Assembly (NCBI GenBank): GCA_019054805.1
Contig: JAHQIY010000028.1
Location: 1-64,000, forward strand
Reading direction: 5' to 3'
From: Brachionus manjavacas
Taxonomy: Eukaryota > Rotifera > Eurotatoria > Ploima > Brachionidae
Length of the DNA stretch: 64,000 nt
Shown here piece by piece: positions 55,701 through 64,000 of the stretch. Made by a program: the position numbers and the translations under genes. Below the pieces are notes generated by a model. The model was not told the DNA's origin. It saw nothing but the letters and a program-made list of their open reading frames with translations, and did not search any database. Within the stretch, counting starts at the first letter, position 1. Each line of letters begins with the position of its first letter.

Positions 55701-56558
55701 GGTTGGTCACGGGACCTTCGACCTTGAGCTGAGAGGCGAGCTGATTCAACAGGCTGGCCTGGTTGGACACGCTGGGCGAAGCAGGCGCTTGGGCTGCCAG
55801 TGGAGCCGAGCCGATGCCCAACAAGCTCAGGAGATTGGGGCCGGCCGAGTTGGTGAGCGAAGAGGCGAGGGTGGTGGCGAGCAGGGTGGCCGCAGCGGCC
55901 GAGTCAGTGTTCACATTAGACGAGGCCTTGCCTGCACTTGTGGACAAATAGCTGTCGCCGGCCATTTCGCGCGCCTGCCGCGTCTTGAAGCCCTCGCCGT
56001 CTATGCGCACCGAAATCTTGCGCCCATCCAGCTCAAAGTGGTGCATCTTTTCGACCACTTTTTCCGCGTCGCTCTCCGACCTGAACTCAATGGTCGCTAT
56101 GCCCAGCGACTTGCCCTCCCGCTCGTACACCTCAGAGTACAGCGGCTCCAGCTGACACTTTTCTCTGAACAAATCCTTGAGGTCGGTCCAGCGAACGTCG
56201 TACGGTATGTTGCTGACGTAGCAGGTGCGCTCCCACTTGTACTTGTCGCTGTGGCGTGACGGCTTGTCGGTGCGGCGGCGCTCGCGAGAACGGTCCCGGC
56301 GCGACGACCGCGACCGATCTCGGCGGCGCCCCCCGCGCGAACTCGAACGGTCCCTGCGATCCGACCGCTTCGAGTTAGAGTTGTCGTTGTAGGCAGATGG
56401 CGACAAGCTAGGTTAAAATTAGCAATTAGGTCAGTTTAGGTTTGAGGTTAGAGTGATGGGCTTTACCTTCGTTTGGTTTGGCACTGATGGCCGTTTTGGA
56501 AGCCCTCGACGGCCACAAAACTGTCATCGTCAACTCGGCTGCTCATTAAGTCCATCAT
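52767..56558 (-). CDS. HNRNPM: hnRNP M / MYEF2-family RNA-binding protein, three RRMs, five exons
   Basis: Exons by eye, in order: 56558-56467, 56407-55248, 53170-53091, 53037-52887, 52828-52767; total 1545 nt, 514 aa. All introns are GT-AG, phases agree throughout, and the stop is TAA. Domains: acidic start beginning MMDLMSSRVDDD; Arg/Ser-rich tract about 44-83; RRM1 about 91-167 (RNP2 CYVSNI, RNP1 KSLGIATIEF); Ala/Leu/Ser linker; RRM2 about 266-341 (LFVASL, RSRGLAVVEY); Ser- then Ala/Pro/Leu-rich linker; RRM3 about 439-514 (VFVKNI, KSRGCGLIRF), split over exons 3-5 and ending the protein as in hnRNP M. The NIPYDVRW and IKMKDGKSRGCG signatures match that family (Drosophila rumpelstiltskin). 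Expected role: nuclear pre-mRNA binding and splicing control. It is shorter than the human protein (about 730 aa) and lacks its Met/Gly-rich repeats. The Arg/Ser tract is more typical of SR proteins. The first ATG is chosen; a second follows immediately. Confidence 0.88.
54253..54432 (+). pseudogene. short open fragment, possibly LINE reverse transcriptase remnant
   Basis: A 59-codon open stretch without a start, ending at TAG 54430, encodes a mixed, non-repetitive sequence including DELIIAVKRLKREAASELDQ. This resembles the segment of non-LTR reverse transcriptases where a helix rich in Lys/Leu is followed by a small residue, Gly and Asp. The surrounding DNA is not open. It lies antisense inside intron 2. 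Recognition rests on one short motif. Confidence 0.25.
55070..55127. repeat. 58-nt imperfect hairpin in intron 2
   Basis: GCCCAA and TTGGGC enclose an inner stem made of CTAG+CTTGTA pairing with TACAAG+A+CTAG around an 8-nt loop, separated from the outer stem by an 8x8 internal loop. It overlaps the end of the SINE-like head and is probably part of that element. A small structured RNA is an alternative with no further support. Confidence 0.5.
55122..55190 (-). mobile_element. tRNA-derived SINE-like head
   Basis: On the minus strand a GC-rich island inside intron 2 carries TGGCCCAGTTGG (55172-55183), a match to the tRNA/Pol III A box. It is followed after about 35 nt by AGGTCGAAGG and then CACCGGTCCTGCCC, which look like a damaged B box and T arm. 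It is not a working tRNA: the T arm does not fold and no anticodon arm fits. A body with a strong hairpin (55070-55127) follows on the same strand. Confidence 0.4.
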
Positions 56559-56620
56559 TTGAATAGAAAAAATTTTTTTTTCTTTTTTCTTTTGTAATTT
56601 CAATTAGAAATTGATTTTGG

Positions 56621-56670
56621 TGTCTGTGTGTGTGTGTTTGTGTGTGTGTGTGAGTGTCTGTTTGTGTGTG
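56621..56670. repeat. (TG)n microsatellite in the presumed 5' UTR or promoter of the hnRNP M-like gene
   Basis: An imperfect TG run broken by TCTG, TTTG and GAGTG units. On the gene strand it is CA-rich and lies 63-112 nt before the start codon. Confidence 0.85.
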
Positions 56671-56694
56671 GGCACATCGTCATAGAGTTTCTTT

Positions 56695-56702
56695 TTTATA
56701 TA
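56695..56702 (-). promoter_or_regulatory. candidate TATA box of the hnRNP M-like gene
   Basis: The minus strand reads TATATAAA here, 137 nt before the ATG at 56558, a plausible core-promoter position giving a transcript start near 56670. Chance matches are frequent in DNA this AT-rich. Confidence 0.35.
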
Positions 56703-56826
56703 GCTGTGTGAGGAGCATAGGATAATTTATTTTTAAATTATGATTACGAAGAATGTTCCATGGATGAGTGGTGACCTTTTATTTGTCTTTTTTTGTTTGT
56801 TGCGATGAAATTTTCATAGCGGCCCA

Positions 56827-57503
56827 GTCAAATAGAGTTCACCGAGTATCTACAGTGCTGCTACGATACATGGTTCTGAGGTTAAGTTACGCAAAATACA
56901 AAAGAGTAACAAAAATTACATTTTTTACCTTTTTTAATAGAATTTTGTAAAAAAATTGAAAAAAAATAATTTTCACTTTTCAAATCATCAAAAATAAATT
57001 CACCAAATTTTACGTAAAAAATTATTTTTTGAGCTAAAAAAAAATAAAAAATTATTAAAAAAAAAAGTAAAAAATAGAATGAAAAGAAAATTTTTTTAAT
57101 CAAAATTTTTTTTAACTAAATTAAATTTATCTTTTAGAAGATTTAATGAAATGTCTTCCGAAAGCAATAACTTTAAATGATGCTTGGACAGTAAGGTGTC
57201 CTACAAATAAAATATATAAAAATTAAAATATTTTTTATCCATATTAATTTTGAAAACGAAATTAATTAAGTTAAAAAAATTACCTGCTTTTTTTCTTTTT
57301 TTTTTACTGTTTTAAACTTTTATTTACGATTTTTTACCTTAAAAATAATTTTTTTTTCAAATTTTTTACAAATTTCATTTTTTACTAAAAAAGGTAAAAA
57401 TGATATTTTTGTGTCCCTTTTATGTTTTACTTTAATCAAACTCGGAACTATGCATCGTTGAAAAACTGGGTCTACTCGGTTAGGTGAACCATAGTTCACT
57501 AAT
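56827..57503. mobile_element. long inverted-repeat (MITE-like) element A
   Basis: The sequence from about 56827 reappears inverted at about 57503. GTTCACCGAGTA at 56838 matches the inverse of TACTCGGTTAGGTGAAC, and the similarity continues through CAACGATGCATAGTTCCGAG versus CTACGATACATGGTTCTGAG and past ACCTTTTTTA in both arms. Arms are roughly 120-150 bp each at perhaps 70% identity, with an AT-rich middle of about 350 bp and no coding capacity. The outer ends are uncertain and the right arm overlaps element B. Confidence 0.55.
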
Positions 57504-57810
57504 TATCCGAATAATTCTTGTTCTCAGGTTTTGCTTCACCCAATTTTTTGTTCACGTAAAGGTGAACTAAAATAGAATTCGGTGAACAATTTTTAGATTA
57601 TGTGAACAATTTGAATAAAGTTATTTGATAGAATGCCTAATTCTCCAAACTTATATAAATAAAAATAAACGTTTTTTTAATTAGAAGAAAAATTTCAAAA
57701 TACGTGAACAATTTTTAAATTAGGTGAACAGTTTTTAGATTAAGTGAACTAATAGTTCATTATACCTGAGTACAAAAATTGTTCCAGTAACAGGTGAACC
57801 ATAGTTTACC
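57483..57810. mobile_element. MITE-like element B, terminal inverted repeats flanked by TTA
   Basis: The left end starts GGTGAACCATAGTTCACT; the inverse of the right end starts GGTAAACTATGGTTCACC. Both continue to a shared CTCAGGT about 46 nt in, about 75% identity over 49 nt. TTA stands immediately outside each end (57480-57482 and 57811-57813), as expected for a TWA-type target duplication (PIF/Harbinger) although three bases can match by chance. Five further GTGAAC or GTTCAC motifs and the unit GTGAACAATTTTTA recur inside. Non-coding, 328 bp. Confidence 0.6.
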
Positions 57811-57813
57811 TTA

Positions 57814-58593
57814 GTTTTCTTCTTATAAAATTTTGACTTAAGTGATTATTTACTTTCGTTTGGTGCATTTTAACATATACTTAATTAATGAAAAATGGAA
57901 AACAGAGCGTAGATAGTTTTTTGAACTTTGTATGTTATATTTAAGGACCATCATATCACAAACCCAATGTCAAAATTTATAAAAAAAAAAAGTTTTTAAT
58001 GTTTGCAATATTAACTTAAAATTATTTTTTTTTGAAACTAAAAAAATATTTGAAACATCGCACTTTTTCAATGTTAATTCAACATTGGATACATTTTGTG
58101 ATACAAACAAAAAAAATTAAATCTTATTAATTTAGTAATATGATTGATTAATTTTTAATTAATCGTTCGAAAACTATTTCTTCTGGACAATCAAACATTT
58201 CAAAAATATCCAATTTTAATTTTCTTCTATTTTAAGCTTTTTAATTTTTATTATTATTTGTATTATTTATTTCACGGACCCCTCATCCAGCTCCACAAGT
58301 TTCAACACGGACATGATCGAGTTGGGTTTACATTAAGAAAACAATTATCGGCTTCAAATGGTTCCTTTAGATAAAAAAATGATGAAATCAATTCAAAAAA
58401 TCGTGATTATATCAATTATAAAAGAAAATGGAATTATTATTTTATTTACATGCATAACAGTGCCGTGAAAAAAGTCAAAAAAATTTTGAAGAATGTTTCA
58501 TGTTTATGTATAGTTTAAGAAGGAAATAAATGAAAGAAACCAATTTCGAAATGGAAATAATTTTTTTTAGTTGAAGTTTAGTCTTTATATTTA
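57814..58593. other. AT-rich intergenic DNA with a small GC-richer island
   Basis: The only unusual part is 58272-58330, a GC-richer stretch (CACGGACCCCTCATCCAG and on). Read on the minus strand it is followed by an AATAATA-type run, like the 3' end and tail of a severely truncated retroelement. The rest holds A/T runs only. Confidence 0.4.
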
Positions 58594-58928
58594 ATTTTTT
58601 AGGGGTTGTGAAGTTCATTTAAATTCTATCTTTTCAATTCAGAAAAACTTGAATAACTTTTTTTACTAAAAGAAATAATTTAGTTCTGTAAAGTGCTTAA
58701 TGGTAAAGCAAGTTTGCTTAATCCAAAAATATATGTCTGCAAAAACTCTGCAATGTAATTGCACACTTGATTGGAATACTTTTTAATGGGGTGCAAAATA
58801 CAGAAAATTGCTTACTTATTTTACTGAATTAATTATTATTATTATTATTATTTTAGCAAAAAAACTATTTAACTTTTTCTGAATTGAAAAGATCGAATTG
58901 AAACGAACTTCACAACCCCCATTTTTTA
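58594..58928. mobile_element. MITE-like element C with 8-bp target-site duplication (hAT-like)
   Basis: The element proper is 58602-58920 (319 bp). It begins GGGGTTGTGAAGTTC, and its other end, inverted, reads GGGGGTTGTGAAGTTC. The arms agree at about 90% over some 62 bp, both containing ATCTTTTCAATTCAGAAAAA. ATTTTTTA is present exactly on both outer sides (58594-58601 and 58921-58928). An 8-bp duplication with long inverted ends is what hAT-type non-autonomous elements leave. There is no open frame inside. An ATT microsatellite lies at about 58827-58853. Confidence 0.8.
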
Positions 58929-61283
58929 GAGAATTATTAACAGTAAAGTCTATCCTCGGTTTTTGTTTTTAAAAAATAATTTTAAGCTTTTTTTCAAAAC
59001 TCAATTTTTCTCGATTAGTTAATATTTTTGATTAATTTTGACATCAGTAGTAGCGATAAAAAAATACTATGACTCAAAATGGTTTAAGCCTCTACAAGCT
59101 ATGTTTTGATTACAGAATCAAATATACAAAAAACAAATAAATTGAAAAAAATTCATAAAGATGATTTGAAAATTTTTAAGATGATAAATGAATAAAAACG
59201 AATTCAACCATTTTTATGTTGAGGTCCTAATTTGTTCAGGATTCGGCACAATCAAACCTTTAAGACTTGTATAAATTTTATAAAAATTTTTCCATATACA
59301 ATTTGATTTTCTTAAATATTTTGATACGAGTTGTTGCAGGTAGACTATTCTCTATTGAATACTCTCGTTAATACTCGCTAATACTCTTTTCTTTGTTTTT
59401 AAAAATCTTCATAAAAAATCAAATCAATTAAAGACATTTAAAGTTAGAATAAGTAAGAATTGTATTTCTTTTTAAAAAAAAAATGATAACTTAAATTCGT
59501 TGTTCAAAACTGTAAGATCATTCTTTAAGGACTTTTGTTTAATAACAGAAATGTATTTCAATCAAACCGATTATTCAATTATCGATTTAGAGTCTTTCCA
59601 AATGATCATTTTCAAAAGGGAAGATCTTAAAATATTTAGACAACAAATTAGACGAGCAAAGCATAGAATCAATGGTCAATAAATTTTTCTGTTAAAATTA
59701 TGATTTATTTTAACCCAATCAAAACATTTTTTTAACCCAATCAAAATATTGTTCATTTTATTCAAACATGCCAACAATACATGTAAAAATCTCGATATGA
59801 TTAATTTGCATAATTTGTTTTTCAAATTTTCCAAATTTCTTTTCTTTTTTTTAAAACTTTTATCTATTCATCCTTTTGATTTTCTCAACCAAACGAATAT
59901 CAATTTGGTGATAAATTCTTCAAAACAAGGCAATTCAAAGATTTAAAGGTAATCTTGTTATTATAATATTACTTTATTCCTTTTAAGCTTCAAGTGTATT
60001 AGTAGTGTTCCATTAGTACATATTTTGCTCCTTTACCGAATCTAAAATTTCTTTATATCAAGAATTTATTAAAAAATTGAATGAATATATTATTAGCTAA
60101 AGTAATAAGAACAACAATAATATATATAATATTTTGATCAAAAATGGGCAACTTGAAGTTTATTATCAAATGATCAAAACTTAACAGATAAGAATCTTAA
60201 TTAAAATGATGAAATAAGCTATTTTAAAATATTTTTTAATTAAACACAAAATGTTCTTTTATCTTAAAAAGAAAATTTCCAATTGATCTTTAATTGATTT
60301 TTATAAAATATTTATTCGAAAATTTTAAAGACAAATTTAAAATCCGCCTTAAAGCATCCAAATCATAGCTTTAAATAATATTTTAATAGTAATCAAAATA
60401 TATTACAGAGAAACCAAGTTAAATTGTGTGTTGCAAATTTCAAAATATTGATTTAGATTTTATTTTACTTCAGATAAAAATTCATATAATTTTCTTCCTA
60501 ATTAAAGATTTAAAAGATATAATTTAAAAAATTTTAATCATTTATTATTAAAAATCGATAAAAAATACCTTTATAAACCGATAACTAAAAATTTTGATTT
60601 GAAATTTACATTTGATCATAAACTTCTATTTGCCTCAAAAATGTACTGGTAAAATTATAAACAAATTAAACATTAATATCAAAAAAAATCGAAGCTAAAT
60701 AAGAAAATTTAAGAAAAATTGAAATGAATTCGCTTAAAAAAGGTTAAAATTATTCTAATTAATTCTTTAATTTTTATATTCGATTAATAAGCTTTATTTT
60801 AACTAAATTTTTTTTATTTATGTCCTTTACCTATGTTTTTATCAATTTAAATTAAACTTGGCACTTGCTTTACTATCTTAAATTTTAATTTTCTTTATCA
60901 AAATATTTAGCTGCATATGAAAAAACCTTAGAAAGCCGAATTATCAGCTGGAGGTCAAATAAAATTTCAAAGCTTTAGTTAAAAATTAAGATAGAACTGT
61001 CCTGTAATTCTGCTCCATTTTGCTGAAGAATGATTTCCGATTAGTCTTTGAAAATTAAAAGATAAAAATTCTGGTTAACCAACCGAGGGTAAATAATTGG
61101 TCAAATCTCTTTAATTAAGTTTGCTAATAAATATCAAAATCTGGAATTATTTATTAAAAATGGCTAAAAAAATTAGGCTAACTTATTTTATGGTGACTCA
61201 TATTTAGTTGACTTTTGAAGAATTTTTTATTCGAATTCTGGATTTTATTAGTTTAAATTAGTAGAAAGTAGATTCTTCTTCTA
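58929..61283. other. AT-rich intergenic DNA, no gene recognised
   Basis: Two open stretches (59500-59682 and 59749-59946) lack normal start codons and recognisable domains. The first, ending KHRINGQ, has a more protein-like composition than the second, which is Phe/Leu/Asn-rich as expected from AT-rich chance sequence. Nothing else was seen. Confidence 0.6.
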
Positions 61284-62118
61284 ATTATAAGTTACAACTC
61301 GACATTGACAATATATGTAAGTGGTCACGAGACTGGTCTGCTCAGCTTAATGTCGAGAAATGTAAAGTTGTCCATTTTGGTCGTAACAACTCAAAACATG
61401 ATTACAAAATTGAGTCATTTCCACTTAATGGAACAGTATGCGAAAGAGATCTCTGAATATATGTCAAAAATGACCTAAAATGGGACACACAAGTAAACTA
61501 TGTCATAGCTATCACTAAAAGGATTCTGGGAATGTTGAAAAAATCGCTTAGATATCCTTATGTAAACAACATAAAAATACTGTACACTTCAATGGTCAGA
61601 CCTCACTCAGAATTTGCCATAACCTCTTGGTGCCCTTACGCTAAAAAAAGATATCGATATGATAGAAAAGATTCAACGTAGAGCTACTAAGTTAGTTCCA
61701 AATTTAAAGCACCTGACTTACTCAACACGCTTACCTAAATTCGGCCTGACGGGCCTACCAACGAGAAGATTAAGAGGAGATCTGATCCAGACGTTCAAGA
61801 TAATTAATAAAATTGAGTTAGTTGAGTTTAAAAAAGGATTAACCTATGGTCAAAGTGGTCAAGGACTTAAGAAGGCATTCAAAGTCTCAACGTCGTGAAC
61901 AGATAAAAAACTGTTCCTCGCGTTTCCATTTTTCACAGATAGAGTTGTAAACATATGGAACCAATTACCGGAAGAAATAGTTAACGAATAACATTGAATA
62001 TTTTTAAGTCGAAATTAGATTCTTGGCTTGTGAAAAAAGAAGCGACTGCTATAGCTCAATAGAGCTCTGCTCGAGTATTTTTCCGAGTTGCAGTTCAACA
62101 TAATACTACTACTACTAC
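61284..62118 (+). pseudogene. 5'-truncated LINE (CR1/L2-like) ORF2 C-terminal remnant
   Basis: The decayed frame encodes the C-terminal end of a non-LTR reverse transcriptase: LQLDIDNICKWS with NVEKCKVVHFG, then LYTSMVRPHSEFA, then IEKIQRRATKL with RRLRGDLIQTFK, and finally FFTDRVVNIWNQLPEE. These are hallmarks of the thumb and C-terminal region in CR1/L2/Rex-type elements. Damage: TGA at 61454 where Gly is usual, a frameshift in the A7 run near 61650, and at least two more shifts before the TAG at 62060. The catalytic FADD-type motif lies upstream of the truncation and is missing. A short 3' UTR ends in a CTA/ACT trinucleotide tail (about 62104-62118), typical of LINEs without poly(A). It is inactive. 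Confidence 0.8.
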
Positions 62119-62980
62119 AAATTGAACTAATTTGGATAATATTGAACTAATATATTAAAAATTTTACTATAAAATAGCAATATAACATAGTGGGTTAGAA
62201 TTAAGAAGACTAAAAATTAAGATCCATCATTAGAGAAAAGAAAAAATAAAGTCAAACGGGGTAAAAAATGTGAATTCTTTTATTTGATCGCTAATTAGTT
62301 GTCAAATTTTTTTTTTTTGAGAAACATTGAAAATAATAAAAGATGATATTATCTAAATTTAAAAAAAAAATTTTAAAATAAAAAACCTTTCAAAAGTAAA
62401 AGTTAAATAAAAAAGCTGTTACATTAACGTTTCAACCCTTACATTGGGATATATCCGTGAATAACACAAATTAAAGCAATTAAAATGCAATTATAGTATG
62501 AAAAATTTATTTTTTTTATTTTAAAACAATAAGTATCTATTTAGAACACTCTTTTAAACAAAAAAATTCCATAGTTAAATCAAAACCTCTTGGAAGACAT
62601 TTCCCACTTTGTCAATTGTTCTGATTTGCTTTGACTTTTCTAAATGCTGTTTTACACTTGAAATATCTTATTTGGTCGTTCAGTGGAGAAATTTCAATTT
62701 AAGAGTCTTCTTCACCTTCTTCTTCACTGATTATTGTCACTATTTTCTTCTTTTTATTCAATTTTTTTTTCATCTTTATCTTCTAATTGTTTCAAAATTG
62801 ATTCTCAGCATAACCTTGACAAGATATTCTTTCAATTCTCGTTTTATTTTTGACGTTTTTTCTTTATTTTCTGATTGTAGATGCTGAAGAACAGATTTAC
62901 CCAATTACTTTTTCGCCTCTTCAACTGAGTTGCCCGCTTTATTTTTTATTACCAACCTAATTTAATTAAAAGTAAGATTC
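62119..62980. other. AT-rich DNA with a possible decayed Lys/Glu-rich coding remnant on the minus strand
   Basis: Between about 62960 and 62585 the minus strand reads, in shifting frames broken by stops, pieces such as KIKRELKEYLVKVM, LEDKDEKKIE, SEEEGEEDS and DQIRYFKCKTAFRKVKAN. This looks like a degraded charged, coiled-coil-type coding sequence, but no family is recognised. The plus-strand open frame over the same bases (62609-62887) is Phe/Leu-rich, as expected of its antisense. The remainder is plain AT-rich DNA. Confidence 0.3.
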
Positions 62981-63014
62981 AAAAAAAAAAAAAAAAAAGA
63001 ACACACCAAAATAT

Positions 63015-63084
63015 AAGCACACGTAAGCCAAAAGTAAGGAAAAAAAAAAGCACAAGTAAGCCAAAATAAATAGAAAGCACGCAG
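63015..63084 (+). repeat. direct repeats in the LINE 5' leader
   Basis: AAGCACACGTAAGCCAAAAG (from 63015) recurs as AAGCACAAGTAAGCCAAAAT (from 63048), 33 bp apart. A third partial copy, AAAGCACGCAG, lies at 63074-63084. Leader repeats of this sort can carry internal promoter elements in LINEs; that role here is inferred. Confidence 0.6.
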
Positions 63085-63094
63085 TTTTTGTCAA

Positions 63095-63853
63095 ATGGAC
63101 TCAAATTTTTTGCTTGAAACAAACTGGCCAACGTTTGGACAGGGTACCGTATCTGGGCATTCAAAAACTTTGCATGAATGGTGCGGTAATATTTCGAAAT
63201 TCGTCCTGGAGCTTTCAAATCATGTGAAACATCTAGAGGAAAGAGAAATTGAGAAAGACATTGAAATAAACAAATTGAAATCTGAATTGGCAGCAGCAAA
63301 TAAAACAGCAAACTCATCCAACATCAGTAGTCAGTGGGTTCAAGTTGTAAAACAAGGGACAAAAAATGCAAAAAAACCAGCCGATCAGATAGCTGTAGCA
63401 AATGCAACCATCAGCGAAATGAATGAAAGAATCAACAGACCAAAAAATGTGATCATTTATGGTGTGCCAGAATCAAAGAAAGAGATTCTAACAGACAGGA
63501 GGGCAGAAGATGAAGAAAAAATCAAACAAATTTTGACCACTATTGGAAAAGGTGATGTCAAGCCAGCGTATTCAAGACGCTTGAGATCGAAAGACCAAAG
63601 TAAACCAGGCCCAATTCTAGTAGAACTCAAAGAAGAAGCAAACAGAAATCCACTACTCCTAGCAGCCAAAAAGTTGCGAGATTCAAATAATTTCAAATCT
63701 ATTTATCTTAGTCCAGATTTGACTGAAACCGAAAGAGCTTTAGACTATGAATTGAGGAAACAAAGAAACGAAGCAAATAATGGTCTTTCACAAGACTCGC
63801 CCTTTCGATATGGCATCCGTGGAAATCAGATCGTCAAATTCAAGAAGCAATAA
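63095..63853 (+). CDS. LINE ORF1 protein (coiled coil, RRM-like domain, C-terminal domain)
   Basis: A 252-aa protein. Residues about 35-72 are a heptad-like charged coiled coil (HVKHLEEREIEKDIEINKLK), expected to trimerise or otherwise oligomerise the protein. Residues about 116-196 form an RRM-like fold, starting KNVIIYGVPES and including RRLRSKD and GPILVELK. Residues 197-252 resemble the ORF1 C-terminal domain, with YLSPDLTETERALDYELRKQ and a final IRGNQIVKF. The RRM-like plus C-terminal arrangement is that of transposase-22/CR1-L2-type ORF1 proteins, which bind LINE RNA and act as nucleic-acid chaperones. No CCHC zinc knuckle is seen. The start is the first ATG after the leader repeats. 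The frame ends with two adjacent stops, TAA TAG, and its last 44 nt overlap ORF2. Confidence 0.82.
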   Translation: MDSNFLLETNWPTFGQGTVSGHSKTLHEWCGNISKFVLELSNHVKHLEEREIEKDIEINKLKSELAAANKTANSSNISSQWVQVVKQGTKNAKKPADQIAVANATISEMNERINRPKNVIIYGVPESKKEILTDRRAEDEEKIKQILTTIGKGDVKPAYSRRLRSKDQSKPGPILVELKEEANRNPLLLAAKKLRDSNNFKSIYLSPDLTETERALDYELRKQRNEANNGLSQDSPFRYGIRGNQIVKFKKQ

Positions 63854-64000
63854 TAGTTCATCAAAAGCGTCATCACGTGTGGATAATCTCGAATCTTTAA
63901 AATGTATGTATTTAAATGCTACTTCTTTGGACAATAAACTCGATGAATTCAGTGTTGTTATTGAAACATATAGTCCACAAATTGTGGCAGTTAGTGAGAC
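63810..64000 (+). CDS. LINE ORF2, N-terminal start of the APE-type endonuclease (partial)
   Basis: The +1 frame relative to ORF1 is open from ATG 63810 to the window end. After a Ser/Arg/Asn-rich leader, the sequence LKCMYLNATSLDNKLDEF followed by SPQIVAVSET matches the first strand and helix of LINE apurinic endonucleases, where Asn, then Asp/Pro-Ile-(I/V)-x-(I/V)-(T/S)-E-T are conserved. The final Glu is the metal-binding residue of the family. The reverse transcriptase lies outside the window. Starting at 63810 gives a 44-nt overlap with ORF1; an in-frame ATG at 63906 without overlap is an alternative start. Confidence 0.75.
   Translation, partial: MASVEIRSSNSRSNNSSSKASSRVDNLESLKCMYLNATSLDNKLDEFSVVIETYSPQIVAVSE

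Larger units (their letters stand above)
62981..64000 (+). mobile_element. apparently intact LINE, 5' part (continues beyond the window)
   Basis: A leader with direct repeats, a complete ORF1 and an overlapping ORF2 that starts an endonuclease domain lie in the usual LINE order. No stops or shifts were found in the visible part, in contrast to the decayed LINE 1 kb upstream, so this copy is probably young. The 5' boundary is uncertain: A18 at 62981-62998 could be inside the element or outside it. Confidence 0.8.

Noticed and set aside
55513-56259. Plus-strand 248-aa frame opposite exon 2
   Set aside because: A long antisense frame is expected from GC-rich coding DNA; the minus strand carries two clear RRMs.
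56768-57103. Small open frames on both strands
   Set aside because: Low-complexity AT-rich frames inside the arms of inverted-repeat element A.
59500-59682. 60-codon frame as a gene
   Set aside because: It starts at TTG, has no recognisable domain, and no splice context was evident; left as unassigned.
62979-63317. Minus-strand 112-aa frame
   Set aside because: Antisense to LINE ORF1 and its A-rich leader.

Overview
The window looks like a metazoan nuclear chromosome segment, probably from a small AT-rich invertebrate genome. The evidence is a five-exon gene with GT-AG introns, three of them only 53 to 59 nt long; GC-rich exons in very AT-rich intergenic DNA; Ty3/gypsy and LINE elements; and MITE-like inverted repeats. 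A rotifer-like genome (for example Brachionus) would fit the tiny introns and the large satellite block, but that is a low-confidence inference. No prokaryotic gene, CRISPR array, rRNA or clear tRNA gene was seen.

Layout. (1) 1-49,207 is one uninterrupted head-to-tail satellite array: a 336-bp monomer (about 33% GC), about 146 full copies plus a 122-bp partial copy, almost identical except for homopolymer-length variants in the interior. The last ten or so copies diverge progressively. (2) At 49,207/49,208 the array runs directly into the integrase region of a decayed Ty3/gypsy retrotransposon (to 50,586), followed by a purine tract and a candidate 3' LTR (to about 50,924). (3) 52,767-56,558 (minus strand) is a conserved gene, reconstructed here as a 514-aa hnRNP M / MYEF2-family RNA-binding protein with three RRMs and an Arg/Ser-rich N-terminus. 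Its 2.1-kb intron 2 holds a tRNA-derived SINE-like piece, a 58-nt hairpin and a possible LINE remnant. (4) 56,827-58,928 holds three inverted-repeat (MITE-like) structures. One has long arms and a perfect 8-bp target-site duplication. (5) 61,284-62,118 is a 5'-truncated, decayed LINE (reverse transcriptase C-terminal region and a short CTA-type tail). (6) 62,981-64,000 is the 5' part of an apparently intact LINE: a leader with repeats, ORF1 with coiled coil and RRM-like domain, and an overlapping ORF2 beginning an endonuclease domain that runs off the window.

Only the hnRNP M-like gene is a host gene. Everything else recognised is satellite or mobile DNA, and the gene sits within about 4 kb of the end of a satellite block of at least 49 kb. 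The most unusual material is the satellite itself: its extreme homogeneity, the repeated spacing of variant monomers, the decaying edge, the dyad symmetries within the monomer, and the abrupt junction inside a retrotransposon.
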